From contig CAWESS010000019.1 of the NCBI GenBank assembly GCA_963811825.1, forward strand, positions 62,001-126,000: a stretch of DNA of 64,000 bases. The letters are read 5' to 3'. Shown piece by piece: positions 42,942 through 51,549 of this stretch (position 1 is its first letter; each line of letters opens with the position of its first letter). Source of the DNA: Fodinibacter sp963811825. Its GTDB lineage: Bacteria; Actinomycetota; Actinomycetes; Actinomycetales; Dermatophilaceae. The notes under the pieces are model-generated. The model did no database searches, had not been told where the DNA came from, and saw only the letters and a list, made by a program, of their open reading frames with translations. The translations under genes were made by a program, and so were the position numbers.

Positions 42942-43747
42942 GCACCCCCGTCGAGGTCCCGGTCGACGACGAGGGCGAGGTCGCCCCCGATCCCGTCGCC
43001 GACGAGGGGCGCGGTGGGCACCTCGTCGCCGTCGTCACCGGTGCCTCGCGCGGCATCGGGCGGTTCATCGCCGACGCCCTCGAGGATGCCGGGTACGCCG
43101 TCGAGCGCGGATCCACCGCGACCGCGCCGGTCACCGACCTCGAGGCGGTCACGGCGTGGGTCGAGGAGATCCTCGAGCGCCAGGGTCGCATCGACGTGCT
43201 CGTCAACAACGCGGGGATCATCGACGCCGAGGTCGACATCTTCTCCTCCGACCCCGAGCAGTGGTGGGGTGTGCAGGAGGTCAACGTGCGCGGCGCCTAC
43301 CTCATGACCTGGCTGGTCGGGCGGGCCATGCTGCAGCAGGGCGGTGGCCGGATCATCAACGTCAACAGCGGCGCCGCGCTGCGGCCGGGGCTCGATGCCA
43401 GTGCCTACAACGTCAGCAAGACCGCGTTGGCGAGGGTCACGGGGTCCACGCACCTCGCGGGGTGGGCGCGCGGCATCCGGGCGTTCGACCTCATGCCCGG
43501 CGTGGTGCGCACCGACATGACCGAGGCGATGCAGGCGCACGTCGGCCGCACCGAGTGGACCGCACCGGAGGAGGTCACGGACCTCGTGCTGGCCCTGGCC
43601 TCGGGCGACCTCGATGCCTGGTCGGGGCGGTTCGTGCGCGCAGGGGTCGACACGGTCGACGCCCTGCGTGAGCAGGCCGACGCACTGGGGGAGCGGGACC
43701 GCACCCTCGGCCTCATCCCGTACGCCCCCACCGACCCCCTCGGGTAG
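42938..43747 (+). CDS. Short-chain dehydrogenase/reductase
   Basis: A 269-residue classical SDR. The NAD(P)-binding motif is VVTGASRGIGRFIADALEDA near residues 32-51, VLVNNAGIIDAEVDIFSSDP gives the NNAG motif, INVNSGAALRPGLDASAYNV the catalytic Ser, and YNVSK the Tyr157-Lys161 pair. A 25-residue acidic N-terminal extension precedes the fold. Substrate unknown. The GTG start overlaps the pheT stop, so it is in the pheST transcript although it is functionally unrelated. The C-terminal region keeps LMPGVVRTDMTEAMQ. Confidence 0.88.
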   Translation: MSTPVEVPVDDEGEVAPDPVADEGRGGHLVAVVTGASRGIGRFIADALEDAGYAVERGSTATAPVTDLEAVTAWVEEILERQGRIDVLVNNAGIIDAEVDIFSSDPEQWWGVQEVNVRGAYLMTWLVGRAMLQQGGGRIINVNSGAALRPGLDASAYNVSKTALARVTGSTHLAGWARGIRAFDLMPGVVRTDMTEAMQAHVGRTEWTAPEEVTDLVLALASGDLDAWSGRFVRAGVDTVDALREQADALGERDRTLGLIPYAPTDPLG

Positions 43748-43766
43748 CTCGCACCCCCGAGAGCAA

Positions 43767-43804
43767 TGTGCATAGAGTCGCGGGACTCTGTATAGTCATG
43801 CAGC
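43767..43804 (+). promoter_or_regulatory. arg operon promoter with ARG box (ArgR operator)
   Basis: TGTATAGTCATGCA (43789-43802) matches the ARG-box palindrome pattern TGnAT-n4-ATnCA. It overlaps the -10 TATAGT (43791-43796), which lies 8 nt before the argC ATG. A half box, TGCATA, is 20 bp upstream (43769-43774), and GAGTC-GCGG-GACTC (43775-43788) is an inverted repeat between them. ArgR bound here would cover the -10 and start codon; argR is the seventh gene of this operon. Confidence 0.72.
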
Positions 43805-44846
43805 ATGAAGCGGGTCGCAGTTGCCGGAGCCAGCGGGTACGCCGGGGGAGAGGTCGTCCGCCTCCTCCTGCAGCACCCCGAGCTGGAGGTGGGGGCCCTC
43901 ACGGCCTCCTCGAACGCCGGGCAGAGCCTGGGCTCGATCCACCCGCACCTCACCCCGCTGGCCGACCGCCTGCTCGAGGACACCACCGCCGAGGTGCTCG
44001 CCGGCCACGACGCGGTCGTCCTCGCCCTGCCGCACGGACACTCGGCTGCCCTGGCCGCTCAGCTCGGCGACGACGTCGTCGTCATCGACTGCGGCGCTGA
44101 CTTCCGCCTCAGCGACGCCACGGCCTGGGACACCTTCTACGACACCCCGTACGCGGGGTCGTGGCCCTACGGGATGCCCGAGCTCACGACCGCCACGGGA
44201 CCGCAGCGCGCCGCACTGGCAGGAGCCACCCGCATCGCCGTCCCGGGCTGCTACCCCACGGCCGTCTCCCTGGCGCTGGCCCCGGGTCTGGCCGCAGGCG
44301 TGATCGACCCCGACGACATCACGGTCGTCGCGGCATCCGGCACGTCCGGCGGCGGGAAAGTCACTCAAGCCGCACCTCCTCGGTGCCGAGGTGATGGGCG
44401 CGATGTCCCCCTACGGCGTCGGCGGCGTGCACCGGCACACGCCCGAGATCGAGCAGAACCTCACCGCGGCTGGCGCCGGCAAGGTCACGGTGTCGTTCAC
44501 CCCGACGCTGGCGCCGATGCCGCGCGGCATCCTCGCCACGTGCACCGCCAAGGTGCGCCCCGGCACCACCTCGGATGCCGTCCGCGCGGCCTGGGCGACC
44601 GCCTACGCCGACGAGCCGTTCGTGCACCTCCTGCCGGAGGGTCGCTGGCCGAGCACGGGCAGCGTCCTCGGCAGCAATGCCGTGCACCTGCAGGTCGTGC
44701 TCGACGAGCGCGTCGGACGGGTCGTCGTCGTCGCTGCCGTCGACAACCTCACCAAGGGCACGGCCGGTGCGGCCGTGCAGTGCCTCAACCTTGCCCTGGG
44801 CCTGCCCGAGACCACGGGCCTTCCGATCGCCGGAGTTGCGCCATGA
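43805..44846 (+). CDS. argC: N-acetyl-gamma-glutamyl-phosphate reductase ArgC, frameshift
   Basis: About 346 residues. KRVAVAGASGYAGGEVVRLL is the NADP-binding start, DCGADFRLSDATAWDTFYDT follows, and IAVPGCYPTAVSLALAPGLA contains the catalytic Cys149. One extra A near 44358 (GGGAAAGTC for GGGAAGTC) shifts the frame; the continuation is KSLKPHLLGAEVMGAMSPYG, HRHTPEIEQNL (catalytic His) and DNLTKGTAGAAVQCLNLALG. It reduces N-acetylglutamyl phosphate to the semialdehyde. First gene of the arginine operon, overlapping the ACT-domain gene by ATGA. Confidence 0.93.
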
Positions 44847-45256
44847 TCGCCATGCCCCGCCACCTGATGGAGCACCCCGAGGACCTCTCCATCGTGCGTC
44901 TGGCCGGTGGTCAGCAGCCCGAGTTCGAATGGACCGCAGGCCCGTTCGCATCGTTGACCCAGACCCCCGACGAGACGTCGGTCGTCTGCCTCAGCTCGGC
45001 GGTCCCGGCCGGCCTGCGCACCGAGGGGCCGTTCCACGTCGTCGAGGTCGCGGGCCCGCTGTCGTTCGGGTCGGTGGGCGTCCTCGCCGAGATCGTCGAA
45101 CCGCTCGTGTCGGCCGACATCTCCGTGCTCGCGTTCTCGACCTTCGACACCGACTGGGTGCTCGTCCCGGCGGCCCAGACCGCCGACGCGGCGGCTGCCT
45201 GGCGCCGCGCCGGCCTGGTCATCACCCCCACCTCACTGACCGGAGGAACGTCCTGA
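44843..45256 (+). CDS. ACT-domain protein between argC and argJ (CASTOR-like)
   Basis: A 137-residue protein of two ACT-like halves. Residues 10-60 carry SIVRLAGGQQPEFEWTAGPF and ASLTQTPDETSVVCLSSAVP; residues 65-130 carry HVVEVAGPLSFGSVGVLAEI, VEPLVSADISVLAFSTFDTD and WVLVPAAQTADAAAAWRRAG, the pattern of the ACT_7 family that includes the arginine sensor CASTOR1 of animals. There is no catalytic domain. Start overlaps argC (ATGA) and the stop overlaps argJ (TGATG), so it is made with the pathway enzymes. A role as arginine or pathway-metabolite sensor is inference from fold and place; it is absent from the M. tuberculosis argC-argJ junction. Confidence 0.78.
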   Translation: MIAMPRHLMEHPEDLSIVRLAGGQQPEFEWTAGPFASLTQTPDETSVVCLSSAVPAGLRTEGPFHVVEVAGPLSFGSVGVLAEIVEPLVSADISVLAFSTFDTDWVLVPAAQTADAAAAWRRAGLVITPTSLTGGTS

Positions 45257-46419
45257 TGTCCGTCACCACCCCCCTCGGTTTCCGGGCCGCAGGTGTCGTC
45301 GCAGGGTTGAAGACCTCGGGGGCGCCTGATGTCGCCCTGGTCGTCAACGACGGTCCGGACCACCACGCGGCCGCGGTCTTCACGACCAACCGGGTCGAGG
45401 CGGCGCCGGTCACCTGGTCGCGCACCGTGCTCAGCGACGGTCGCGCCGACGCGGTCGTCCTCAACAGCGGCGGCGCGAACGCCTGCACCGGCGCCCCCGG
45501 CTTCCAGGACACCCACCGCACCGCCGAGCACGTCGGCGAGGTGCTCGGCGTCTCCGCCGGGGACGTCGTCGTCTGCTCGACCGGTCTCATCGGTGAACGC
45601 CTGCCCATGCACCTCCTCCTGCCGGGCGTCGACTCGGCCGTCGACGCGCTGGCGGTCGACGGGGGACCAGCGGCGGCGCAGGCCATCATGACGACCGACT
45701 CCGTCGCCAAGACCGCGGTCGTGCAGCGGGACGGCTGGTCGGTCGGTGGCATGGCCAAGGGTGCGGGGATGCTCGCCCCGGCCCTCGCCACGATGCTCGT
45801 CGTCGTCACCACGGATGCCGTCATCGCCGGCCACCACGTGGCCGACGACCTCGACGGCGTCCTCCGGGCCGCGACGGCGCTCACCTTCGACCGGATCGAC
45901 TCCGACGGCTGCATGTCGACCAACGACACCGTGCTTCTCATGGCCTCGGGTGCCTCCGGCGTCACCGTCGACCCCGAGGACCTCACGGATGCCGTGACCC
46001 AGGTCTGCGCCGACCTCGCCCGCCAGCTCATCGCCGACGCCGAGGGCGCCCACCACGACATCGCGATCGAGGTGCGGGGCGCGGCATCCGTCGACGACGC
46101 CCTCGAGGTGGCCCGCTCGGTCGCCCGCAACAACCTCTTCAAGTGCGCGGTCTTCGGCAACGACCCCAACTGGGGCCGGGTGCTCGCCGCCGTGGGCACG
46201 ACGCAGGCCGCGTTCGACCCGACCTCCCTCGACGTGTCGATGAACGGGGTGATGGTCTGCCGCGCGGGGGGTGTGGGTGAGGACCGCACCCTCGTCGACC
46301 TCACGGGGCGCGAGGTGCGCGTCCTCGTCGACCTCCACGCCGGCGACGAGACCGCGACGGTCTGGACCAACGACCTGACCCACGACTACGTCCACGAGAA
46401 CTCCGCCTACTCCTCCTGA
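45256..46419 (+). CDS. argJ: Bifunctional glutamate N-acetyltransferase/N-acetylglutamate synthase ArgJ
   Basis: A 387-residue proenzyme that cuts itself into two chains. KGAGMLAPALATMLVVVTTD contains the cleavage site, with Thr179 becoming the N-terminal nucleophile of the beta chain. Also present are ADAVVLNSGGANACTGAPGF, VCSTGLIGERLPM (oxyanion hole), FDRIDSDGCMSTNDTVLLMA and AVFGNDPNWGRVLAAVGTTQ. It recycles the acetyl group from acetylornithine to glutamate, giving the cyclic arginine pathway. One-base overlap with the ACT gene upstream. Confidence 0.96.
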   Translation: MSVTTPLGFRAAGVVAGLKTSGAPDVALVVNDGPDHHAAAVFTTNRVEAAPVTWSRTVLSDGRADAVVLNSGGANACTGAPGFQDTHRTAEHVGEVLGVSAGDVVVCSTGLIGERLPMHLLLPGVDSAVDALAVDGGPAAAQAIMTTDSVAKTAVVQRDGWSVGGMAKGAGMLAPALATMLVVVTTDAVIAGHHVADDLDGVLRAATALTFDRIDSDGCMSTNDTVLLMASGASGVTVDPEDLTDAVTQVCADLARQLIADAEGAHHDIAIEVRGAASVDDALEVARSVARNNLFKCAVFGNDPNWGRVLAAVGTTQAAFDPTSLDVSMNGVMVCRAGGVGEDRTLVDLTGREVRVLVDLHAGDETATVWTNDLTHDYVHENSAYSS

Positions 46420-46435
46420 GCACGAAGGACGACTG

Positions 46436-47377
46436 ATGCCACCCCCCGACCAGGCCCTGCGCGGCGCGATCGACGCGGCCGCGCTGCGCGTCGCCCAGTC
46501 CAAGGCGACCACGCTCGTCGAGGCGCTGCCCTGGCTCGAGCGATTCCGTGGTGCTCTCGTCGTCGTCAAGTACGGCGGGAACGCGATGGTCGACGACGAG
46601 CTGAAGGCCGCCTTCGCGCAGGACGTCGCCTTCCTCCGCTTTGCCGGCCTGCGCCCCGTCGTCGTCCACGGCGGCGGCCCGCAGATCAAGAACATGCTCG
46701 ACCGGCTGGGCCTGCAGAGCGAGTTCAAGGGCGGCCTCCGGGTCACGACGCCCGAGGTCATGGACGTCGTGCGGATGGTGCTCACCGGCCAGGTCGGACG
46801 CGAGCTCGTCGGTCTGCTCAACCAGCACGGCCCGGTCGCCGTCGGGCTCTCGGGCGAGGATGCCGGGTTGTTCGGCGCGCGTCGCCGCGGCGTCGTCGTC
46901 GACGGCGAGGAACACGACATCGGCCTCGTCGGCGACGTCGTGCAGGTCGACCCGACAGCGGTGCTCGACCTGCTCGAGGCCGGGCGCATCCCCGTCGTGT
47001 CGACGATCGCCCCCGACCTCGACGTCGACGGCCAGGTGCTCAACGTCAACGCCGACACGGCCGCGGCGGCCTTGGCCGCGGCCCTGCACGCCCGCAAGCT
47101 GGTCGTGCTCACCGACGTCGAGGGTGTCTACGCGAACTGGCCGGACCGCGGCAGCCTGCTCTCCGAGCTGTCGGTCACGGCGGCGCGGCGCCTGCTCGAG
47201 ACCGTGGACGCCGGGATGATCCCGAAGCTCGAGGCCTGCATCCGCGCCGTCGAGGCCGGGGTTCCGCAGGCACACGTCGTCGACGGGCGGCAGCCGCACA
47301 GCCTGCTGCTCGAGGTGTTCACGTCCGACGGCATCGGGACGATGGTCCTGCCCGACGAGGAGGTCGACGATGAGTGA
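46436..47377 (+). CDS. argB: Acetylglutamate kinase
   Basis: A 313-residue amino-acid kinase. FRGALVVVKYGGNAMVDDEL has the catalytic Lys and Gly-rich loop, RPVVVHGGGPQIKNMLDRLG binds the nucleotide phosphates, VVTTPEV-like LRVTTPEVMDVVRMVLTGQV binds N-acetylglutamate, and VVLTDVEGVYANWPDRGSLL closes the ATP site. The N-terminal helix (residues 1-30) is the type that allows hexamer formation and arginine feedback inhibition in other bacteria; allostery is inferred. AAGGACGACTG before the ATG is a weak ribosome-binding site. It overlaps argD by eight bases. Confidence 0.96.
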   Translation: MPPPDQALRGAIDAAALRVAQSKATTLVEALPWLERFRGALVVVKYGGNAMVDDELKAAFAQDVAFLRFAGLRPVVVHGGGPQIKNMLDRLGLQSEFKGGLRVTTPEVMDVVRMVLTGQVGRELVGLLNQHGPVAVGLSGEDAGLFGARRRGVVVDGEEHDIGLVGDVVQVDPTAVLDLLEAGRIPVVSTIAPDLDVDGQVLNVNADTAAAALAAALHARKLVVLTDVEGVYANWPDRGSLLSELSVTAARRLLETVDAGMIPKLEACIRAVEAGVPQAHVVDGRQPHSLLLEVFTSDGIGTMVLPDEEVDDE

Positions 47378-48623
47378 CGCGCGCCCGGCATCCGGTGGCC
47401 CGGCATCCGACCCCGGCCCCGCCACGGCACCGTGGCTCGAGCGCTACGAGGGCTCGCTGCTGAACCTCTTCGGCCGCCCCCAGCTCGTCCTCGAGCACGG
47501 CGAGGGCGCCTGGGTCTGGGACGTCGACGGCCGGCGCTACCTCGACCTCGTCGGCGGCATCGCGGTCAACGCCCTGGGCCACAACCACCCCGCCCTCGTC
47601 GCCGCGGTCTCCAAGCAGGCCGGCCAGCTCGTGCACGTGTCGAACTTCTTCACCTCGATCCCGCAGATCGAGCTCGCCGAGCGGCTGCTGCACCTCGCGA
47701 ACGCGCCCGAGGGCTCTGCCGTCTTCTTCTGCAACTCCGGCACCGAGGCCCTCGAGGCAGCCATCAAGCTGGCCCGCCGCACCGGCCGCACCGGCATCGT
47801 CGCCGCTGAGGGGGCCTTCCACGGTAGGAGCACCGGTGCCCTCGCCCTGACCCACAAGCCGGCCTACCGCGAGCCGTTCGAGCCCCTCATCCCCGGAGTC
47901 ACCCACGTGCCGTGGGGTGACGGCGCTGCCCTGCGCTCCGCGGTCACCGAGCACACCTCGGCCCTGGTCCTGGAGCCGATCCAGGGTGAGGCCGGCGTGC
48001 GGCCCGCCGACCCGGCCTACCTGCAGCTGGCCCGCGACCTGACCCACGAGGTCGGTGCGCTGCTCATCCTCGACGAGGTGCAGACCGGCATCGGGCGCAC
48101 CGGCTCGTGGTTCGGGTTCCAGCAGGCCGGCATCGTGCCCGACGCGATCACCCTGGCCAAGGGACTCGGGGGTGGCGTGCCCATCGGCGCACTCGTGACC
48201 TTCGGCCCGCAGGTGAGCACGATGCTCACCCCCGGGAACCACGGCTCGACGTTCGGCGGCAACCCGCTCGCGTGCGCCGCCGGCCTCGCCGTGCTGGAGG
48301 CGATCGAGTCGGAGGGCCTGCTCGAGCACGCGCGGCGGGCGGGTGAGCACCTCGAGAGCCGTGTGTCGAGCCTCGAGCACCCGATGATCACCGGCGTCCG
48401 CGGCGCGGGCCTCATGCGCGCGATCACCCTGGCCGCCGAGGTCGCCCCGGCCGTGGCAGCCCTGGCCCGGGAGGCCGGCTTCATCGTCAACCCCGTCGCG
48501 CCCGACGCGCTGCGCCTCGTCCCTCCGCTCGTCATCACCACCGCCGAGCTCGACCTCTTCGTCGACGCCCTCCCGGGCCTGCTCGACGCCGCCACGCCAC
48601 CCACCGCCGAGGACACCCCATGA
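47370..48623 (+). CDS. argD: Acetylornithine aminotransferase
   Basis: A 417-residue PLP enzyme. YLDLVGGIAVNALGHNHPAL, FFCNSGTEALEAAIKLARRT, EGAFHGRSTGALALTHKPAY, LILDEVQTGIGRTGSWFGFQ and ITLAKGLGGGVPIGALVTFG (PLP lysine about residue 263) are all intact. It converts N-acetylglutamate semialdehyde to N-acetylornithine and may also serve in lysine synthesis. Residues 1-20 are a variable extension coded with two adjacent GGCATCCG octamers (47387-47410). GTGA/ATGA-type overlap with argF. Confidence 0.95.
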   Translation: MSDARPASGGPASDPGPATAPWLERYEGSLLNLFGRPQLVLEHGEGAWVWDVDGRRYLDLVGGIAVNALGHNHPALVAAVSKQAGQLVHVSNFFTSIPQIELAERLLHLANAPEGSAVFFCNSGTEALEAAIKLARRTGRTGIVAAEGAFHGRSTGALALTHKPAYREPFEPLIPGVTHVPWGDGAALRSAVTEHTSALVLEPIQGEAGVRPADPAYLQLARDLTHEVGALLILDEVQTGIGRTGSWFGFQQAGIVPDAITLAKGLGGGVPIGALVTFGPQVSTMLTPGNHGSTFGGNPLACAAGLAVLEAIESEGLLEHARRAGEHLESRVSSLEHPMITGVRGAGLMRAITLAAEVAPAVAALAREAGFIVNPVAPDALRLVPPLVITTAELDLFVDALPGLLDAATPPTAEDTP

Positions 48624-49574
48624 CCCTGCGCCACCTGCTCGCAGACGACGACCTCACCGCGGTCGAGCAGCGCGAGGTGCTCGACCGGGCCCTGGCCCTG
48701 AAGGCCGCCCCGTTCTCGGACCAGAGCCTGGCCGGCCCGCACACCGTGTCGATCCTGTTCGACAAGCCGACCCTGCGCACCCAGGTCTCGTTCGTCGGCG
48801 CCGTCTCCCAGCTCGGCGGCTACCCGATGGTCATCGACGGCCGCCTCGCCGGCGTGGGGGAGCGTGAGTCGGTGGCCGACGTCGCGCGCATCCTCGGCCC
48901 GCAGTCGGCCGCGATCGTCTGGCGCACCTTCGAGCAGAGCAGGCTCGCGGAGATGGCCGCGGATGCCGGGGTGCCCGTGGTCAACGCGCTCACCGACGAC
49001 TACCACCCGTGCCAGATCCTCGCCGACCTGCTCACGGTCCTCGAGGTCAAGGGCACCACCGCGGGCCTGACCTTCGCCTACCTCGGTGACGGCGCCAACA
49101 ACATGGCGCACTCCTACCTCCTCGGGTGCGCCCTGGCCGGCATGCACGTGCGCATCGGCACGCCGAGCGCGCACCAGCCCCGCGCCGACATCGTCGCCCG
49201 CGCCCAGCGCATCGCCGCCGAGCAGGGCGGTTCCGTGCTCGTCACCGACGACCCGCGTTGCCGTGGTGGCCGGGGCCGACGTCGTCGCCACCGACACCTG
49301 GGTCTCCATGGGCATGGAGGCCGAGAGCGAGCAGCGCCACGGGGCGGCGAGCCCGTTCGAGAGGTTCCGGGTCACCCGGGCCCTCATGGACCACGCAGCC
49401 GGGGATGCCGTCTTCCTCCACTGCCTGCCGGCCTACCGGGGCTACGAGGTCGACGCCGAGGTCATCGACGGGCCGGCATCCCTGGTCTGGCAGGAGGCCG
49501 AGAACCGGTTGCACGCGCAGAAGGGTCTCCTGTCGTGGCTCCTCGAGCAGCACCGCGCTGGGGACGAGCGATGA
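48620..49574 (+). CDS. argF: Ornithine carbamoyltransferase, frameshift
   Basis: About 317 residues. The carbamoyl-phosphate motif reads SILFDKPTLRTQVSFVGAVS, so the usual S-T-R-T is T-L-R-T here. IVWRTFEQSRLAEMAADAGV, VNALTDDYHPCQILADLLTV and FAYLGDGANNMAHSYLLGCA (ornithine side) follow. One extra C near 49257 breaks the frame; the continuation VAVVAGADVVATDTWVSMGM, then VFLHCLPAYRGYEVDAEVID, has the ornithine loop and HCLP motif with the catalytic Cys. The unusual motif is outside the break and has intact frame on both sides. argR overlaps by ATGA. Confidence 0.92.
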
Positions 49575-50074
49575 CCATCTCCACCTCGCGAGCTGCCCGC
49601 CAGCAGCGGATCGCCGAGATCCTCGCCTCGACCCCGGTGCGTTCGCAGACCGAGCTGCTCGACCACCTGGCCGCCGACGGCATCGAGGTCACCCAGGCGA
49701 CCCTGTCGCGCGACCTCGTCGACGTGGGTGCCGAGCGGGTGCGCGTCGGCAAGAACCTCGTGTACGCCGTGCCGGGGGAGGGCGGTGACCGCACGGTGCG
49801 CGCTGCCCCTGACGGTGAGGAGCGCGTCACCCGACTGCAGTCGCGCTGCCACGAGCTGCTCGTCTCGGCCGACGCGTCCGCCAACCTCGTCATCCTGCGG
49901 ACGCCACCGGGGGCCGCGAGCTTCCTCGCCTCGGCGCTCGACCACGCGGCCCTCGAGACGGTGCTCGGGACGATCGCCGGGGACGACACGATCATGATCG
50001 TGACCCAGGGAGCAGCGGCCAGCCGCGACCTCGTCGACCGCCTCATGGCGTACACCCGAAGGGACCCCCAGTGA
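49571..50074 (+). CDS. argR: Arginine repressor ArgR
   Basis: A 167-residue repressor. The N-terminal winged helix reads RQQRIAEILASTPVRSQTEL, then ADGIEVTQATLSRDLVDVGA, which contains the S-R recognition helix residues. The C-terminal arginine-binding hexamerisation domain reads LQSRCHELLVSADASANLVI, ILRTPPGAASFLASALDH and LGTIAGDDTIMIVTQGA, with the GDDT residues that bind arginine. It very probably acts on the ARG box upstream of argC, giving feedback on its own operon. Overlaps argF and argH. Confidence 0.95.
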   Translation: MTISTSRAARQQRIAEILASTPVRSQTELLDHLAADGIEVTQATLSRDLVDVGAERVRVGKNLVYAVPGEGGDRTVRAAPDGEERVTRLQSRCHELLVSADASANLVILRTPPGAASFLASALDHAALETVLGTIAGDDTIMIVTQGAAASRDLVDRLMAYTRRDPQ

Positions 50075-51513
50075 CCGACCAGACCGACCCGAGGACCACG
50101 AGCGCGCTGTGGGGTGGCCGCTTCGCGGGTGGCCCGGCCGACGCCCTCGCGGCGCTGTCGAAGTCGACGCACTTCGACTGGCGGCTCGCCCTGCACGACC
50201 TCGCCGGCTCGCGCGCGCACGCCCGGGTCCTGCACGGCGCAGGCCTGCTCGACGACGCCACCCTCGAGGCGATGCTCGACGCCCTGGAGCGGCTGCGGGC
50301 CGACGTCGAGAGCGGCGCCTTCGTGCCGGAGCAGGCCGACGAGGACGTCCACACCGCTCTCGAGCGCGGTCTCATCGAGCGCGCCGGGGCCGAGGTCGGT
50401 GGGCGGCTGCGCGCGGGAAGGTCGCGCAACGACCAGGTGGCCACGCTCTTCCGGATGTACCTGCGCGAGCACGCCCGGCTCGTCGCCGGGCTCGTCCTCG
50501 ACGTCGTCGATGCCCTCGTGGCGCAGTCGACGCAGCACCTCGGCGTCGCGATGCCGGGACGCACCCACCTCCAGCACGCCCAGCCGGTGCTGCTCTCCCA
50601 CCACCTCCTGGCGCACGCCTGGGCGCTGCTGCGCGACGTCGATCGACTGCGCGACTGGGACGCCCGCACGGCGATCTCTCCCTACGGCTCCGGGGCCCTC
50701 GCCGGGTCCTCGCTCGGCCTGGACCCCGAGGCGGTCGCCGCGGACCTCGGCTTCGACGGGTCGGTCGAGAACTCCATCGACGGCACGGCCTCGCGCGACT
50801 TCGTCGCCGAGTTCGCGTTCGTCGCAGCCATGACGGCCGTGGACATCTCGCGCCTGGCGGAGGAGGTCGTGCTCTGGGCGACCAAGGAGTTCTCCTTCAT
50901 CACCCTGGACGACGCCTACTCCACGGGGTCGAGCATCATGCCCCAGAAGAAGAACCCCGACGTCGCCGAGCTGGCCCGCGGCAAGGCCGGCCGCCTCGTC
51001 GGTGACCTCACCGGCCTGATGACGACGCTGAAGTCACTTCCGCTGGCGTACAACCGCGACCTCCAGGAGGACAAGGAGCCCGTCTTCGACGCCGTCGACA
51101 CCCTCGAGGTGCTCCTGCCGGCCTTCAGTGGAATGGTCGCCACGATGGTCTTCCACACCGAGCGGCTGGAGTCCCTTGCGCCGCAGGGGTTCTCGCTCGC
51201 CACCGACATCGCCGAGTGGCTCGTGCGCGAGGGTGTGCCGTTCCGCGTGGCCCACGAGGTCGCCGGGGCGTGCGTGCGGGTCTGCGAGGAGCGCGACATC
51301 GAGCTCTGGGACCTCACCGACGACGACCTCGCCACCATCAGCCCCCACCTCACCCCCGGAGTGCGAGCCGTGCTGTCCGTCGAGGGCTCGATGGCCTCGC
51401 GGTCGGCGCGCGGCGGCACGGCTCCCGCCCGGGTCGCGGAACAGCTCGAGCGGGTCGTCACCACCGCGGGCGAGCACCGCGCGTGGGCGGGCGTCCAGCC
51501 GACGGTGCGCTGA
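50071..51513 (+). CDS. argH: Argininosuccinate lyase
   Basis: A 480-residue lyase of the fumarase superfamily, splitting argininosuccinate into arginine and fumarate. ALWGGRFAGGPADALAALSK is the standard start, AGRSRNDQVATLFRMYLRE and GRTHLQHAQPVLLSHHLLAH hold catalytic residues, and TGSSIMPQKKNPDVAELARG (about 283-302) is the signature loop with catalytic Ser. It closes the operon. argG, which in M. tuberculosis lies between argR and argH, is not here, so argininosuccinate synthase must be encoded elsewhere. Confidence 0.96.
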   Translation: MTDQTDPRTTSALWGGRFAGGPADALAALSKSTHFDWRLALHDLAGSRAHARVLHGAGLLDDATLEAMLDALERLRADVESGAFVPEQADEDVHTALERGLIERAGAEVGGRLRAGRSRNDQVATLFRMYLREHARLVAGLVLDVVDALVAQSTQHLGVAMPGRTHLQHAQPVLLSHHLLAHAWALLRDVDRLRDWDARTAISPYGSGALAGSSLGLDPEAVAADLGFDGSVENSIDGTASRDFVAEFAFVAAMTAVDISRLAEEVVLWATKEFSFITLDDAYSTGSSIMPQKKNPDVAELARGKAGRLVGDLTGLMTTLKSLPLAYNRDLQEDKEPVFDAVDTLEVLLPAFSGMVATMVFHTERLESLAPQGFSLATDIAEWLVREGVPFRVAHEVAGACVRVCEERDIELWDLTDDDLATISPHLTPGVRAVLSVEGSMASRSARGGTAPARVAEQLERVVTTAGEHRAWAGVQPTVR

Positions 51514-51549
51514 CGGCATCCGGCCCCGCGCGCAGGCCACACTGGTGGG

